Below are positions 40,938 through 49,829 of a stretch of 64,000 bases of DNA, piece by piece. A program made the translations under genes and the position numbers. Source of the stretch: Streptomyces sp. A2-16 (GTDB lineage Bacteria > Actinomycetota > Actinomycetes > Streptomycetales > Streptomycetaceae); assembly GCF_018128905.1 (NCBI RefSeq), contig NZ_CP063808.1, positions 3,782,001 to 3,846,000 on the forward strand. Direction: 5' to 3'. How positions within the stretch are numbered: the stretch's first letter is position 1; every line of letters starts with the position of its first letter. Under the pieces are notes generated by a model. The model was not told where the DNA came from. It saw only the letters and a program-made list of their open reading frames with translations, and ran no database searches.

Positions 40938-41600
40938 TCAGGCGCCGGTGCCGGGGCTGAAGGGGATCAGCCGCACCGACGCCTCGTCGCCGGACACCGG
41001 GACCTCCCCGGACGTCCACGTCACCTTCAGCGGGTCCTCCTCGTCCGGAGGGGTCACCAGAAGGGCGGCAGGAGTGGCGGTGCCCGCGCCGCTGACCTCC
41101 GGGTTCGCGAAGGACAGCCCGGCCCAGGCGCTCTGCCCCGGCGCCAGCTTCACGGTCTCGGGCTCGCCGGAGGAGCGTTTCGGGTCCGGGCCCAGCTGAT
41201 GGCCGGACGCGTCGACGAAGGCGGTGCCGGGATAGCCGTACAGGGTGCAGGTGCGGCTCGACTCGTTCGTCAGCACGACCGGGAAGTTCTCCTGCCCGGC
41301 GCCCGGGTTGTTGCGGCCGACGGAGGCGCTGAGCTCCGAGGTGTGGCAGCGGGTCCCCGCTGCCGACGGGGTGAGGGAGTTGCTGACCGCGTCGGTCGGC
41401 ACACCGCTCGGCGCGCTGCCGGTGCCGTCCCCCCGCGGGCTCCCCGTCGTGGAGCCGGTCGTGGGCGCCGCCGTGCCGGACTCGGTGCGCGGACCGCTCG
41501 CCGTGCCGTCGCCGCTGCCGCAGCCCGCCAGCAGACCGAGCAGCGCGGCCGAACCCGCCAGCAGGACCGACCGCCGCACACCCAGGGACCAGTTCGTCAT
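40938..41600 (-). CDS. DUF4232 domain-containing lipoprotein
   Basis: Protein of 220 residues. Lipoprotein signal RRSVLLAGSAALLGLLAGC with Cys27, then a Ser/Thr/Gly-rich linker to about residue 80 and the DUF4232 domain (RCHTSELSASVGRNNPGAGQENFPVVLTN, CTLYGYPGTAFVD, then VKLAPGQSAWAGLSF). Two Cys in the domain can pair. Surface anchored; function unknown. The ATG gives a complete signal. Confidence 0.87.
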   Translation of the reverse strand: MTNWSLGVRRSVLLAGSAALLGLLAGCGSGDGTASGPRTESGTAAPTTGSTTGSPRGDGTGSAPSGVPTDAVSNSLTPSAAGTRCHTSELSASVGRNNPGAGQENFPVVLTNESSRTCTLYGYPGTAFVDASGHQLGPDPKRSSGEPETVKLAPGQSAWAGLSFANPEVSGAGTATPAALLVTPPDEEDPLKVTWTSGEVPVSGDEASVRLIPFSPGTGA

Positions 41601-41673
41601 GCCTCCACACTCCCGAAGATTTCCCGCGGGCGCACGTACGGGGGTCCGGATCCGGCCCCTCGGTCCGTACGGA

Positions 41674-44055
41674 TCACTCCTCGTCGAGGAGTCCGATCTC
41701 CGCCCAGATCGTCTTGCCGTCGGCCGTGTGCCGGCTGCCCCAGCGCTGGGTGAGCTGGGCGACCAGGAGCAGGCCCCGGCCGCCCTCGTCCCAGGTCTTG
41801 GCGCGTCTGAGGTGCGGGGCGGTGTGGTTGGTGTCGGAGACCTCGCAGATCAGCGTGGTCGCGTCATGGATGAGCCGCAGCCGGATGGGGTGGGCGCCGT
41901 ACCGGATCGCGTTCGTCACCAGCTCGCTCGTCACCAGTTCGGCCGTGAACGACACCTCGCTCAGGTCCCAGCGGGCCAGCTGCTGGACGACCTGCTTGCG
42001 GACGGGCGCCACCAGCGCCGGGTCGGCCGGGATGTCCCAGGTCGCCACCTGGGAGGCGGGCAGCCCCAGGGTGCGGGCCAGCAGCAGGGCCACGTCGTCC
42101 GTGGAGCCGCCCGACGGGAGCAGCGTGTGCAGCACCCGGTCGCAGGTCTCCTCCAGGGAGTCGGCGGGAACGGCCAGGGCCTCGCACAGCAGCGCGCGGC
42201 CGGCGTCCACGTCCCGCTCCCGGGACTCGGTCAGCCCGTCCGTGAACAGCGACAGCACGGTCCCCTCGGGCAGATCCAGCTCGGCGGACTCGAACGGCAG
42301 CCCGCCCACCCCCAGCGGCGGCCCCGCGGGCAGCTCCACCTTGCGGGCCGGCCCGCCCGGCGTCAGCATCACGGGCGCCGGGTGCCCGGCCCGGGCCAGG
42401 GTGCAGCGCCGCGACACCGGGTCGTAGACCGCGTACAGACAGGTGGCCCCGACCTCACCGGGGTTGCCCTCGCCGCCGGCCTCCGCGGACAGCCGTACGA
42501 CGAGGTCGTCGAGGTGGGTGAGCAGTTCGTCCGGGGCCAGGTCGATGTCGGCGAGGGTGCGTACGGCGGTGCGCAGCCGGCCCATCGTCGCCGAGGCCTG
42601 GATGCCGTGTCCGACCACGTCCCCGACGACCATCGCGACCCGCATCCCCGACAGCGGGATCACGTCGAACCAGTCGCCGCCCACCCCGGCCCGCGCGGCC
42701 GGGAGATAGCGGGAGGCCGCCTCCACGGCGGCCGTGCGCGGCAGGGTGCGGGGCAGCAGACTGCGCTGGAGGGCGAGGGCGGTCTCGCGTTCGCGGGAGA
42801 AGCGGCGGGCGTTGTCGACGCAGACCCCGGCCCGTGCGGTGATCTCCTCGGCCAGCAGCACGTCGTCCGGGGTGAAGGGGTCGGGGCGCCGGTACCGGGT
42901 GAGGACCGCGACTCCGAGGGTCCGGCCGCGGGCCTGGATCGGCACGGACATCGTGGAGTGGATGCCGAACTCCTTGACCCGCTCGCCGCGTGTCCGGTTC
43001 CAGTTGAGCCACTGGTCCAGGCGTCCCGAGGACACCGTGGCGACGATGGTGCGGCCCGCCACCAGTGAGTCGGCCTGCGGCGAGGTGGCCGGGTACACCT
43101 CGCTGTGCCCCGGCTTCACGACCGCCAGCGGGTTGCCGGGATCCACCGACTGGTGGGCGGCGCGGCGCAGCTCGACCGGGGCGGTGAGGGAGGCCGGCGA
43201 CTCGCCGTCCTCCGTCGGGTCCAGCAGGTCGACGCTGACGAAGTCGGCGAGCGCCGGAATGCACACGTCGGCCAGCTCCTGGGCCGTGCGCGTGACGTCG
43301 AGGGTGGTGCCGATGCGCACACTCGCCTCGTTCACCAGCTGGAGCCGCTCGCGGGCGAGGAAGTTGTCGGTGAAGTCGTGGGCGGCCAGGCACACGCCCC
43401 GCACCCGGCCCGCCGGGTCGGTGATCGGCGCCATCCGGGCCAGCCAGGCATGCGCGCTGGTCTCGCCGCCGGTCCGCATGTAGGTCTGCACGTCCTTCGC
43501 CCGGCCGGTGGTCAGCACGTGCAGCAGATGCTCCTCCAGCTCCTCGCTCTGCTGCTTGCCGCCGATCTCGGACAGCCTGAGGCCCTGGATGCGCTTCTCG
43601 GGCAGCCCGATCACGTCGGCCATGGCGTCGTTGACCCGGCGCAGGCGCAGCTGCTCGTCGTACACGGCGACCGCGCACGGCGACTGCGTCAGGACGGCCG
43701 TGCTCAGCGGGTCGTCGGGGGAGCGCGGGCCGCCGGGGTCCAGCGGGGTGACCAGGAGCCAGTGCCCGGGGCCGCCGTCCGCGGAGTGCTGATGATGGGC
43801 GAGGAGCCACACCGACACGGCCGTGCCGTCGCGGTGGCACAGGGTGAGGGTGCCGTCCCAGCGGGCGTCGAGGGGCCCGTCGAGCACCTCCTCGTCGTCG
43901 CCGACCAGGAGGTTCACCGCCGGTCTGCCCACGACCTCGGCGGGTGACCAGCCCAGCAGCCGCTGCGCGCCGGCGTTCCACGCGACCAGCGTGCCGTCCT
44001 CGCCGACGACGGCCCGAGCCGTCGCCGTGTCGTCGAACGGGTACACGAGGGTCAT
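41674..44055 (-). CDS. PAS-GAF-SpoIIE phosphatase with anti-sigma kinase domain
   Basis: Protein of 793 residues. Order: PAS (about 5-110, AVVGEDGTLVAWNAGAQRLLGW), second PAS (120-235, CAVAVYDEQLRLRRVNDAM), GAF (245-410), PP2C/SpoIIE phosphatase (430-640, with GGDWFDVIPL, MVVGDVVGHG and FTDGLTE metal aspartates), and a C-terminal HATPase (660-793, ELVTSELVTNAIRYGAHPIRL and DEGGRGLLLVAQL). It can both phosphorylate and dephosphorylate STAS anti-anti-sigma factors, such as the two encoded in this window (inference). The ATG at 44055 has GGAG eight bases upstream. Confidence 0.92.
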   Translation of the reverse strand: MTLVYPFDDTATARAVVGEDGTLVAWNAGAQRLLGWSPAEVVGRPAVNLLVGDDEEVLDGPLDARWDGTLTLCHRDGTAVSVWLLAHHQHSADGGPGHWLLVTPLDPGGPRSPDDPLSTAVLTQSPCAVAVYDEQLRLRRVNDAMADVIGLPEKRIQGLRLSEIGGKQQSEELEEHLLHVLTTGRAKDVQTYMRTGGETSAHAWLARMAPITDPAGRVRGVCLAAHDFTDNFLARERLQLVNEASVRIGTTLDVTRTAQELADVCIPALADFVSVDLLDPTEDGESPASLTAPVELRRAAHQSVDPGNPLAVVKPGHSEVYPATSPQADSLVAGRTIVATVSSGRLDQWLNWNRTRGERVKEFGIHSTMSVPIQARGRTLGVAVLTRYRRPDPFTPDDVLLAEEITARAGVCVDNARRFSRERETALALQRSLLPRTLPRTAAVEAASRYLPAARAGVGGDWFDVIPLSGMRVAMVVGDVVGHGIQASATMGRLRTAVRTLADIDLAPDELLTHLDDLVVRLSAEAGGEGNPGEVGATCLYAVYDPVSRRCTLARAGHPAPVMLTPGGPARKVELPAGPPLGVGGLPFESAELDLPEGTVLSLFTDGLTESRERDVDAGRALLCEALAVPADSLEETCDRVLHTLLPSGGSTDDVALLLARTLGLPASQVATWDIPADPALVAPVRKQVVQQLARWDLSEVSFTAELVTSELVTNAIRYGAHPIRLRLIHDATTLICEVSDTNHTAPHLRRAKTWDEGGRGLLLVAQLTQRWGSRHTADGKTIWAEIGLLDEE

Positions 44056-44083
44056 CGTCGCCACTCCATTGCGCGCACTCTCA

Positions 44084-44093
44084 GTGAACAAAC
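44084..44093 (-). promoter_or_regulatory. Shared element before the SpoIIE-type gene
   Basis: CTGTTTGTTCAC reads on the minus strand here and on the plus strand at 44268-44279, each facing its own gene. The 12-base match in a GC-rich genome suggests a common regulator or sigma factor for the divergent genes. Confidence 0.4.
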
Positions 44094-44269
44094 AGGTCAC
44101 TTGGGTTCCAGCCTAGTGCGTCGCGGTCTCGCACGAACGACGAACCCCTGTGCACGGCGGACCCTGTGGCCGGACCGTCGTCAAGAGGGAAATCCGGCCG
44201 AGGTGACGCAGGGGACGGGAGCGGCTTGCCGCGCCCTTGACGGCCGCACGTGGCTCACCGTCAGATTCT

Positions 44270-44279
44270 GTTTGTTCAC
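44270..44279 (+). promoter_or_regulatory. Shared element before the GH2 gene
   Basis: Second copy of CTGTTTGTTCAC, 45 bases upstream of the GH2 start, oriented toward it. A TTGACG hexamer lies about 30 bases further upstream with a weak TCAGAT -10 after 18 bases. Confidence 0.4.
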
Positions 44280-44323
44280 GATCAGTTGTGAGTACTTGTG
44301 GGCCCTGATGAGGGAGAGCCGCC

Positions 44324-47300
44324 ATGACGGTCACACGCAGATCGGTTTTGCTCGCTTCCACGGCCGCGCCGGCCGCGGGGGTGCTCCTGACCAATCCGGC
44401 GGCCCGGGCCGCCGGGTCAGCGGGGAGCGCTCCCGGCCGCCGCACGGTCGCTCTGCGCGACGGCTGGCGCTTCGCGCTGGTCAACCCGGGCGGGATCACC
44501 GACCCCACGGGGGAGTACGCGGACGCGGCGGCCCCCGGTTACGACGACTCGGAGTGGCGTGAGACCGCCGTGCCGCACGACTGGAGCATCGAACTCGCCC
44601 CCACCACCCAGAACGGCACCACCAGCGGCACCGGCTTCTTCCCCGGCGGCCTGGGCTGGTACCGCCTCGCTCTCACCCTGCCGCCCGCCCTCTCCGGCAA
44701 GCGGATCTCGGTGGAGTTCGACGGCGTCTACATGGACTCCGCCGTCTACTGCAACGGCACCGAGGTCGGTCGCCATCCCTACGGCTACACCGGCTTCGCC
44801 CTCGACCTCACCGACCTGCTCCACACCGACGGCACCACCGAGAACGTGATCGCGGTCAAGGTGCAGAACCGGCTCCCCAGCAGCCGCTGGTACTCGGGCA
44901 GCGGCATCTACCGAGAGGCCCGCCTGGTCGTCACTGAACCCGTGCACGTGGAGCGCTGGGGCACCCGCGTCACGACCCCGGAGATCACCGAGGAGCGGGG
45001 CCTGGTCCGGGTGACGACGTCCGTCGCGAACGCGTCCGGCGCCGGCACCGACGTCGAGGTCGTCACCCGGATCCTCGACCCCCGCGGCCGTACCGTCGCC
45101 CGTGCGTCCTCCACGGTCGCCGTCACCGACAGGGCCACCGAGACCCACGAACTCACGGTCCCCGACCCGAGGATGTGGGACTTCGGGACACCGCACCACC
45201 GCTACACCGTGCGGACCGACCTGCGCGTCGGCGGCACCACGACGGACACCTTCCGCACTCCCTTCGGCTTCCGCACCTTTCGCTTCGACCCCGACGAGGG
45301 CTTCCACCTCAACGGCACCCATCACAAGCTCAAGGGGGTCGACCTCCACCACGACCTGGGCGCCCTCGGCGCGGCCGTCGGCATCGACGCCGTCCGCAGA
45401 CAGATGACCCTCATGAGGTCGATGGGCGTCAACGCTTTCCGCACCTCCCACAACCCGCCCTCCCCGGAGATGATCCAGGTCTGCGAGGAACTCGGCATCG
45501 TGATGCTGGTGGAGGCCTTCGACTGCTGGAAGACCCCCAAGACCCGCTACGACTACGGCCGGTTCTTCGACGAGTGGTGCGAGAAGGACGCCACCGAGAT
45601 GGTCCTCGCCGCCCGCAACTCGCCCGCGGTGCTGCTGTGGTCGATCGGCAACGAGATCCCCGACTCCACGTCCACCGCCGGGCTCGCCATGGCCGACCGG
45701 ATCATCGCCGCGATCAGGGCCGTCGACGACACCCGTCCGCTGGTCATCGGCTCCGACAAGTACCGCCGCCCGCCCGCCAAGGGCTCGGCGGCCGACCTGA
45801 TGCTGGCCAAGCTGGACGGCCTCGGCCTGAACTACAACACGGCCAAGTCGGTGGACCAACTGCACGCCGCCTACCCGCACCTGTTCCTCTTCGAGTCCGA
45901 GTCGTCCTCCGAGACCTCCACCCGCGGCGCCTACCAGGAGCCCGAGCACCTCAACACGGGCGAGAACCACACCCCGGGCAGGCGCGAGACCTCGTCGTAC
46001 GACAACAACCTCGCCTCCTGGACCATGAGCGGCGAGTACGGCCACAAGAAGGACCGGGACCGCAGATGGTTCGCCGGGCAGTTCCTGTGGTCCGGCATCG
46101 ACTACATCGGCGAGCCCACGCCGTACGACGTCTTCCCGGTGAAGGCGTCCTTCTTCGGCGCGGTCGACACGGCCGGCTTCCCGAAGGACATGTACCACCT
46201 CTTCCGCAGCCAGTGGACCGACGAGCCGATGGTCCACCTGGTGCCGATGACCTGGAACCACGAGGAGGGCGACACGGTCGAGGTGTGGGCCTACGCCAAC
46301 GTCCCCGAGGTCGAGCTGTTCCTCAATGGCAGGTCCCTGGGCATCCGGACCTTCGACACCAAGAGGACCACCGACGGCCGGGCGTACCTGGAGACCACGG
46401 AAGCCACCGGCGACGACAAGACCTTCACCGACGGCCCCTACCCCGGCAGCTACACCAGCCCGAACGGCAGCGCGGGCAAGCTCCATCTGACGTGGCAGGT
46501 CCCCTACGCGCCGGGCGAGTTGAAGGCGGTGGCCCGCAGGAGGGGCAAGACCGTCGCCACCGACGTGCTGCGCACGGCCGGCAGGCCCCACGCCGTACGG
46601 CTCACCCCCGACCGCACGTCCCTCGCCGCCGACGGCCGTTCACTGGTCTTCGTCACCGCGGACGTCGTCGACGCCCGGGGAGTCGTCGTGCCGGACGCCG
46701 AGCACCGCATCTCCTTCTCGGTCAGGGGCGGCTCGCCGGCCGGACTCGACAACGGCCGCCAGGAGAGCGCCGAGCGCTACCAGGCCACCACCCGCACCGC
46801 CTTCCACGGCAAGGCCCTCGCCATCGTGCGCTCAGGCACCGAGGCGGGGGTCCTCGAGGTCACGGCGCGTGCGCAGGGGGTGCGGACCGGCACCGTCAAG
46901 GTGCGCACCACCCCGGCCCGCTCGGTCGCGGCCACCGAACCGGCGGACTTCTCCCCGGACCCGCCCGCGCCCCTGGACCTCCCGTTCGCGGACGCCAGTT
47001 ACTCCGGCCGCCCGGACACCCTCCCGGCCGCCATGCTCGACGGCGATCCCGCCACCGGCTGGTCCAACGCCTTCAGCAAGGCCGCCACCGCCCTGCTGCC
47101 CGCCTTCAGCGGCGCCAGGGCGAAGGACTGGGTCTGCGTCGACTTCGGACGGACCAGGACCTTCGACCGGGCGGAGATCTCCTTCACGCTGAGCGCGACC
47201 CACGGCCTGCCCGCCTCCGTCGAGGCCGCGGTGTGGGACGGCGGGCGGTATGTGCCGGTCACCGGAGCGGCCGTGGAATGGGCCGACGCCTCGGACACGC

Positions 47301-47422
47301 CGACGGTCCTCACCTTCGACGCCGTGCGCGGCTCCCGGATACGGCTCGCCTTCACCAGCGCCCACCCGGGGGAGACCCGCGGCGCGATACGGATCAGCAC
47401 ACTGGCAGTCCCCGCCGGCTGA
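44324..47422 (+). CDS. Exported glycoside hydrolase family 2 enzyme
   Basis: Protein of 1032 residues. Tat-type signal TRRSVLLASTAAPAAGVLLTNPAARA, then the GH2 sugar-binding domain (PHDWSIE, GGLGWYR, FDGVYMDSAVYCNG), Ig-like domain, and TIM barrel with KGVDLHHDLGALG, FRTSHNPPSPE and acid/base Glu in LLWSIGNEIP; the nucleophile Glu is probably in LFLFESESSS. C-terminal regions include an Ig/Big-like module and a discoidin-like module (about 890-1030). Beta-galactosidase-like length and order; sugar specificity is not fixed. GGGAGAG precedes the ATG. A CebR-like site lies in the signal-peptide codons. Confidence 0.92.
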   Translation: MTVTRRSVLLASTAAPAAGVLLTNPAARAAGSAGSAPGRRTVALRDGWRFALVNPGGITDPTGEYADAAAPGYDDSEWRETAVPHDWSIELAPTTQNGTTSGTGFFPGGLGWYRLALTLPPALSGKRISVEFDGVYMDSAVYCNGTEVGRHPYGYTGFALDLTDLLHTDGTTENVIAVKVQNRLPSSRWYSGSGIYREARLVVTEPVHVERWGTRVTTPEITEERGLVRVTTSVANASGAGTDVEVVTRILDPRGRTVARASSTVAVTDRATETHELTVPDPRMWDFGTPHHRYTVRTDLRVGGTTTDTFRTPFGFRTFRFDPDEGFHLNGTHHKLKGVDLHHDLGALGAAVGIDAVRRQMTLMRSMGVNAFRTSHNPPSPEMIQVCEELGIVMLVEAFDCWKTPKTRYDYGRFFDEWCEKDATEMVLAARNSPAVLLWSIGNEIPDSTSTAGLAMADRIIAAIRAVDDTRPLVIGSDKYRRPPAKGSAADLMLAKLDGLGLNYNTAKSVDQLHAAYPHLFLFESESSSETSTRGAYQEPEHLNTGENHTPGRRETSSYDNNLASWTMSGEYGHKKDRDRRWFAGQFLWSGIDYIGEPTPYDVFPVKASFFGAVDTAGFPKDMYHLFRSQWTDEPMVHLVPMTWNHEEGDTVEVWAYANVPEVELFLNGRSLGIRTFDTKRTTDGRAYLETTEATGDDKTFTDGPYPGSYTSPNGSAGKLHLTWQVPYAPGELKAVARRRGKTVATDVLRTAGRPHAVRLTPDRTSLAADGRSLVFVTADVVDARGVVVPDAEHRISFSVRGGSPAGLDNGRQESAERYQATTRTAFHGKALAIVRSGTEAGVLEVTARAQGVRTGTVKVRTTPARSVAATEPADFSPDPPAPLDLPFADASYSGRPDTLPAAMLDGDPATGWSNAFSKAATALLPAFSGARAKDWVCVDFGRTRTFDRAEISFTLSATHGLPASVEAAVWDGGRYVPVTGAAVEWADASDTPTVLTFDAVRGSRIRLAFTSAHPGETRGAIRISTLAVPAG
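44423..44434. promoter_or_regulatory. Intragenic CebR-like operator in the GH2 gene
   Basis: GGGAGCGCTCCC is a perfect 12-bp palindrome matching 12 of 14 positions of the CebR box TGGGAGCGCTCCCA. It lies 99 bases inside the GH2 coding sequence. Roadblock repression from such positions is plausible but unproven. Confidence 0.45.
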
Positions 47423-47449
47423 GCCGCGGCATGGTCCGGACGGGCGATT

Positions 47450-47515
47450 TTGACTTCCGTGAAGCCTTTGGTCCCGTCCGGACCGTTGACTAGGTGTCAT
47501 GCCTGCAACAAACAT
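47450..47515 (+). promoter_or_regulatory. Promoter region of the GH9 gene
   Basis: Two TTGACT hexamers occur (47450-47455 and 47486-47491). The second has a weak AAACAT -10 at 47510-47515 after 18 bases, which would start transcription just before the CebR box. Confidence 0.35.
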
Positions 47516-47532
47516 GGCCTGCGACCGTCAGC

Positions 47533-47546
47533 TGGGAGCGCTCCCA
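47533..47546. promoter_or_regulatory. Perfect CebR operator of the GH9 cellulase
   Basis: TGGGAGCGCTCCCA is the exact 14-bp palindrome bound by the LacI-type cellulose-utilisation repressor CebR, released by cellobiose/cellotriose. It lies 39 bases before the chosen start codon, between promoter and gene. Confidence 0.9.
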
Positions 47547-47585
47547 TGGTGGGCGCCGCCCGTACCTCCCCCGAGGAGCCCGGAC

Positions 47586-49829
47586 GTGAACAGACGCAGA
47601 ACCGCACTGTTGTCCCTGACCGCCCTGCTGGGGGCGGCACTTGTGGCCTCGCCCGTGTCCCCAGCCGCCGCCGACGAGGTGGAGCAGCTCAAGAACGGCA
47701 CCTTCGACACCACCACCGCGCCCTGGTGGACGACCAGCAACGTCACCGCGGGCCTGTCCGACGGACAGCTCTGCGCGGACGTGCCGGGCGGCACCGCCAA
47801 CCGCTGGGACGCCGCGGTCGGCCAGAACGACGTCACCCTGGTGAAGGGGGAGTCGTACCGATTCTCCTTCACCGCGAACGGCTCGCCCGAGGGGCATGTC
47901 GTGCGGGCGATCGTCGGGCTCCAAGCGGCCCCCTACGACACCTACTTCGAGGTGAGCCCGCAGCTGAGCGTCTCCGGGAACTCGTACTCGTACACGTTCA
48001 CCTCGCCCGTCGACACCGCCCAGGGCCAGGTCGGCTTCCAGCTCGGTGGCAGCGCCGACCCGTTCCGCTTCTGCATGGACAACGCGTCCCTGCTGGGCGG
48101 GGTCCCGCCCGAGGTGTACGAGCCGGACACCGGGCCGCGGGTGCGGGTCAACCAGGTCGCCTACCTGCCCGCCGGGCCGAAGAACGCCACCCTGGTCACC
48201 GACGCGACGACGAAACTGCCCTGGCAGCTGAAGAGCGCCTCCGGTGCCGTGGTCGCGCACGGCTGGACCGTCCCGCGCGGCACCGACGTCTCCTCCGGGC
48301 AGAACGTCCACTCGATCGACTTCGGCGCCTTCAAGAAGCGCGGTGAGGGCCTCACCCTGGTCGCGGACGGCGAGACCAGCCGGCCCTTCGACATCGGCAC
48401 GCGCGCCTACGAACAGCTTCGCCTCGACGCGGCGAAGTACTACTACACGCAGCGCAGCGGCATCGCGATCCGCGACGACCTGCGCCCGGGCTACGGCCGC
48501 CCCGCCGGGCACGTGAACGCGGCCCCCAACCAGGGCGACAAGGACGTGCCCTGCCAGCCGGGCGTGTGCGACTACACCCTCGACGTCACCGGCGGCTGGT
48601 ACGACGCCGGCGACCACGGCAAGTACGTCGTCAACGGCGGCATCTCCACCTGGGAGGTGCTGAGCACCTACGAGCGCGAGCTGCTGGCCCGCACCGGACA
48701 GCCCGGGAAACTCGGCGACGGCACCCTCGCCATCCCCGAGAGCGGCAACAAGGTGCCGGACATCCTCGACGAGGCCCGCTGGGAGCTGGAGTTCCTGCAG
48801 AAGATGCAGGTGCCGGACGGGCGGCCGCTGGCCGGGATGGCCCACCACAAGATCCACGACGAGCAGTGGACGGGCCTGCCGCTGCTGCCGAGCGACGACC
48901 CGCAAAAGCGTGAACTGCACCCGGTGTCCACCGCGGCGACCCTGAACCTGGCCGCCACGGCCGCGCAGGCCGCCCGCCTGTACAAGCCGTACGACAAGGC
49001 GTTCGCGGCGAAGGCCCTGGCGGCCGCCCGCAAGGCCTGGGCCGCGGCCCTCGCCCACCCGGACCTGTACGCCTCGGAGAGCGACGGCATCGGCGGCGGC
49101 ACCTACGCCGACAACAACGTCACCGACGAGTTCTACTGGGCGGCGGCCGAGCTGTATCTCACCACCGGCGAGAAGGCGTTCCGCGACCACGTGCTCGCCT
49201 CACCCGTCCACACCGCCGACATCTTCAGCCCCGTCGGCTACGACTGGGCCCGGACCGCCGCCGCGGCCCGCCTGGACCTGGCGACCGTGCCGAGCAAACT
49301 GCCCGGGCGGGACAAGGTCCGCCAGTCGGTCGTCGCGGGTGCCGACCGCTACCTCGCCACCCTGAAGGCCCACCCCTACGGCATGCCGTACGCCCCGGAG
49401 GGCAACCTCTACGACTGGGGCTCCAACCACCAGATCCTGCACAACGGGATCGTCATCGCCACCGCCTACGACATCACCGGCGCCTCGAAGTACCGGGACG
49501 GCGCCCTCCAGGGCATCGACTACATCTTCGGCCGCAACGCGCTGAACATCTCGTACGTGACCGGCTACGGCGAGGTCAACTCCCACAACCAGCACGCCCG
49601 TTGGTACGCCCACCAGCTCGACCCGAACCAGCCGAACCCGCCGAGAGGGACCCTGGCCGGCGGACCGAACTCCTCCATCCAGGACCCCTACGCGCAGAGC
49701 AAACTCCAGGGCTGCGTCGGCCAGTTCTGCTACATCGACGACATCCAGTCCTGGTCGACCAACGAGCACACCATCAACTGGAACTCGGCCCTGACCCGGA
49801 TGGCGTCCTTCGTGGCGGATCAAGGCTGA
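47586..49829 (+). CDS. Secreted GH9 cellulase (endoglucanase)
   Basis: Protein of 747 residues. Sec signal NRRRTALLSLTALLGAALVASPVSPAAA, an N-terminal CBM4/9-type module (about 35-175, LKNGTFDTTTAPWW), a CelD_N Ig-like domain (185-275, VRVNQVAYLPAGPKNATL) and the GH9 catalytic domain (285-747). GGWYDAGDHGKYVVNGG carries the catalytic Asp, HQILHNGIVIATAYD and GYGEVNSHNQHARW are family blocks, and the acid Glu is in SWSTNEHTINWNSAL. The GTG at 47586 follows GAGGAG and starts a complete signal; the frame from 47499 would place it after 29 extra residues. Regulated by CebR. Confidence 0.95.
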   Translation: MNRRRTALLSLTALLGAALVASPVSPAAADEVEQLKNGTFDTTTAPWWTTSNVTAGLSDGQLCADVPGGTANRWDAAVGQNDVTLVKGESYRFSFTANGSPEGHVVRAIVGLQAAPYDTYFEVSPQLSVSGNSYSYTFTSPVDTAQGQVGFQLGGSADPFRFCMDNASLLGGVPPEVYEPDTGPRVRVNQVAYLPAGPKNATLVTDATTKLPWQLKSASGAVVAHGWTVPRGTDVSSGQNVHSIDFGAFKKRGEGLTLVADGETSRPFDIGTRAYEQLRLDAAKYYYTQRSGIAIRDDLRPGYGRPAGHVNAAPNQGDKDVPCQPGVCDYTLDVTGGWYDAGDHGKYVVNGGISTWEVLSTYERELLARTGQPGKLGDGTLAIPESGNKVPDILDEARWELEFLQKMQVPDGRPLAGMAHHKIHDEQWTGLPLLPSDDPQKRELHPVSTAATLNLAATAAQAARLYKPYDKAFAAKALAAARKAWAAALAHPDLYASESDGIGGGTYADNNVTDEFYWAAAELYLTTGEKAFRDHVLASPVHTADIFSPVGYDWARTAAAARLDLATVPSKLPGRDKVRQSVVAGADRYLATLKAHPYGMPYAPEGNLYDWGSNHQILHNGIVIATAYDITGASKYRDGALQGIDYIFGRNALNISYVTGYGEVNSHNQHARWYAHQLDPNQPNPPRGTLAGGPNSSIQDPYAQSKLQGCVGQFCYIDDIQSWSTNEHTINWNSALTRMASFVADQG

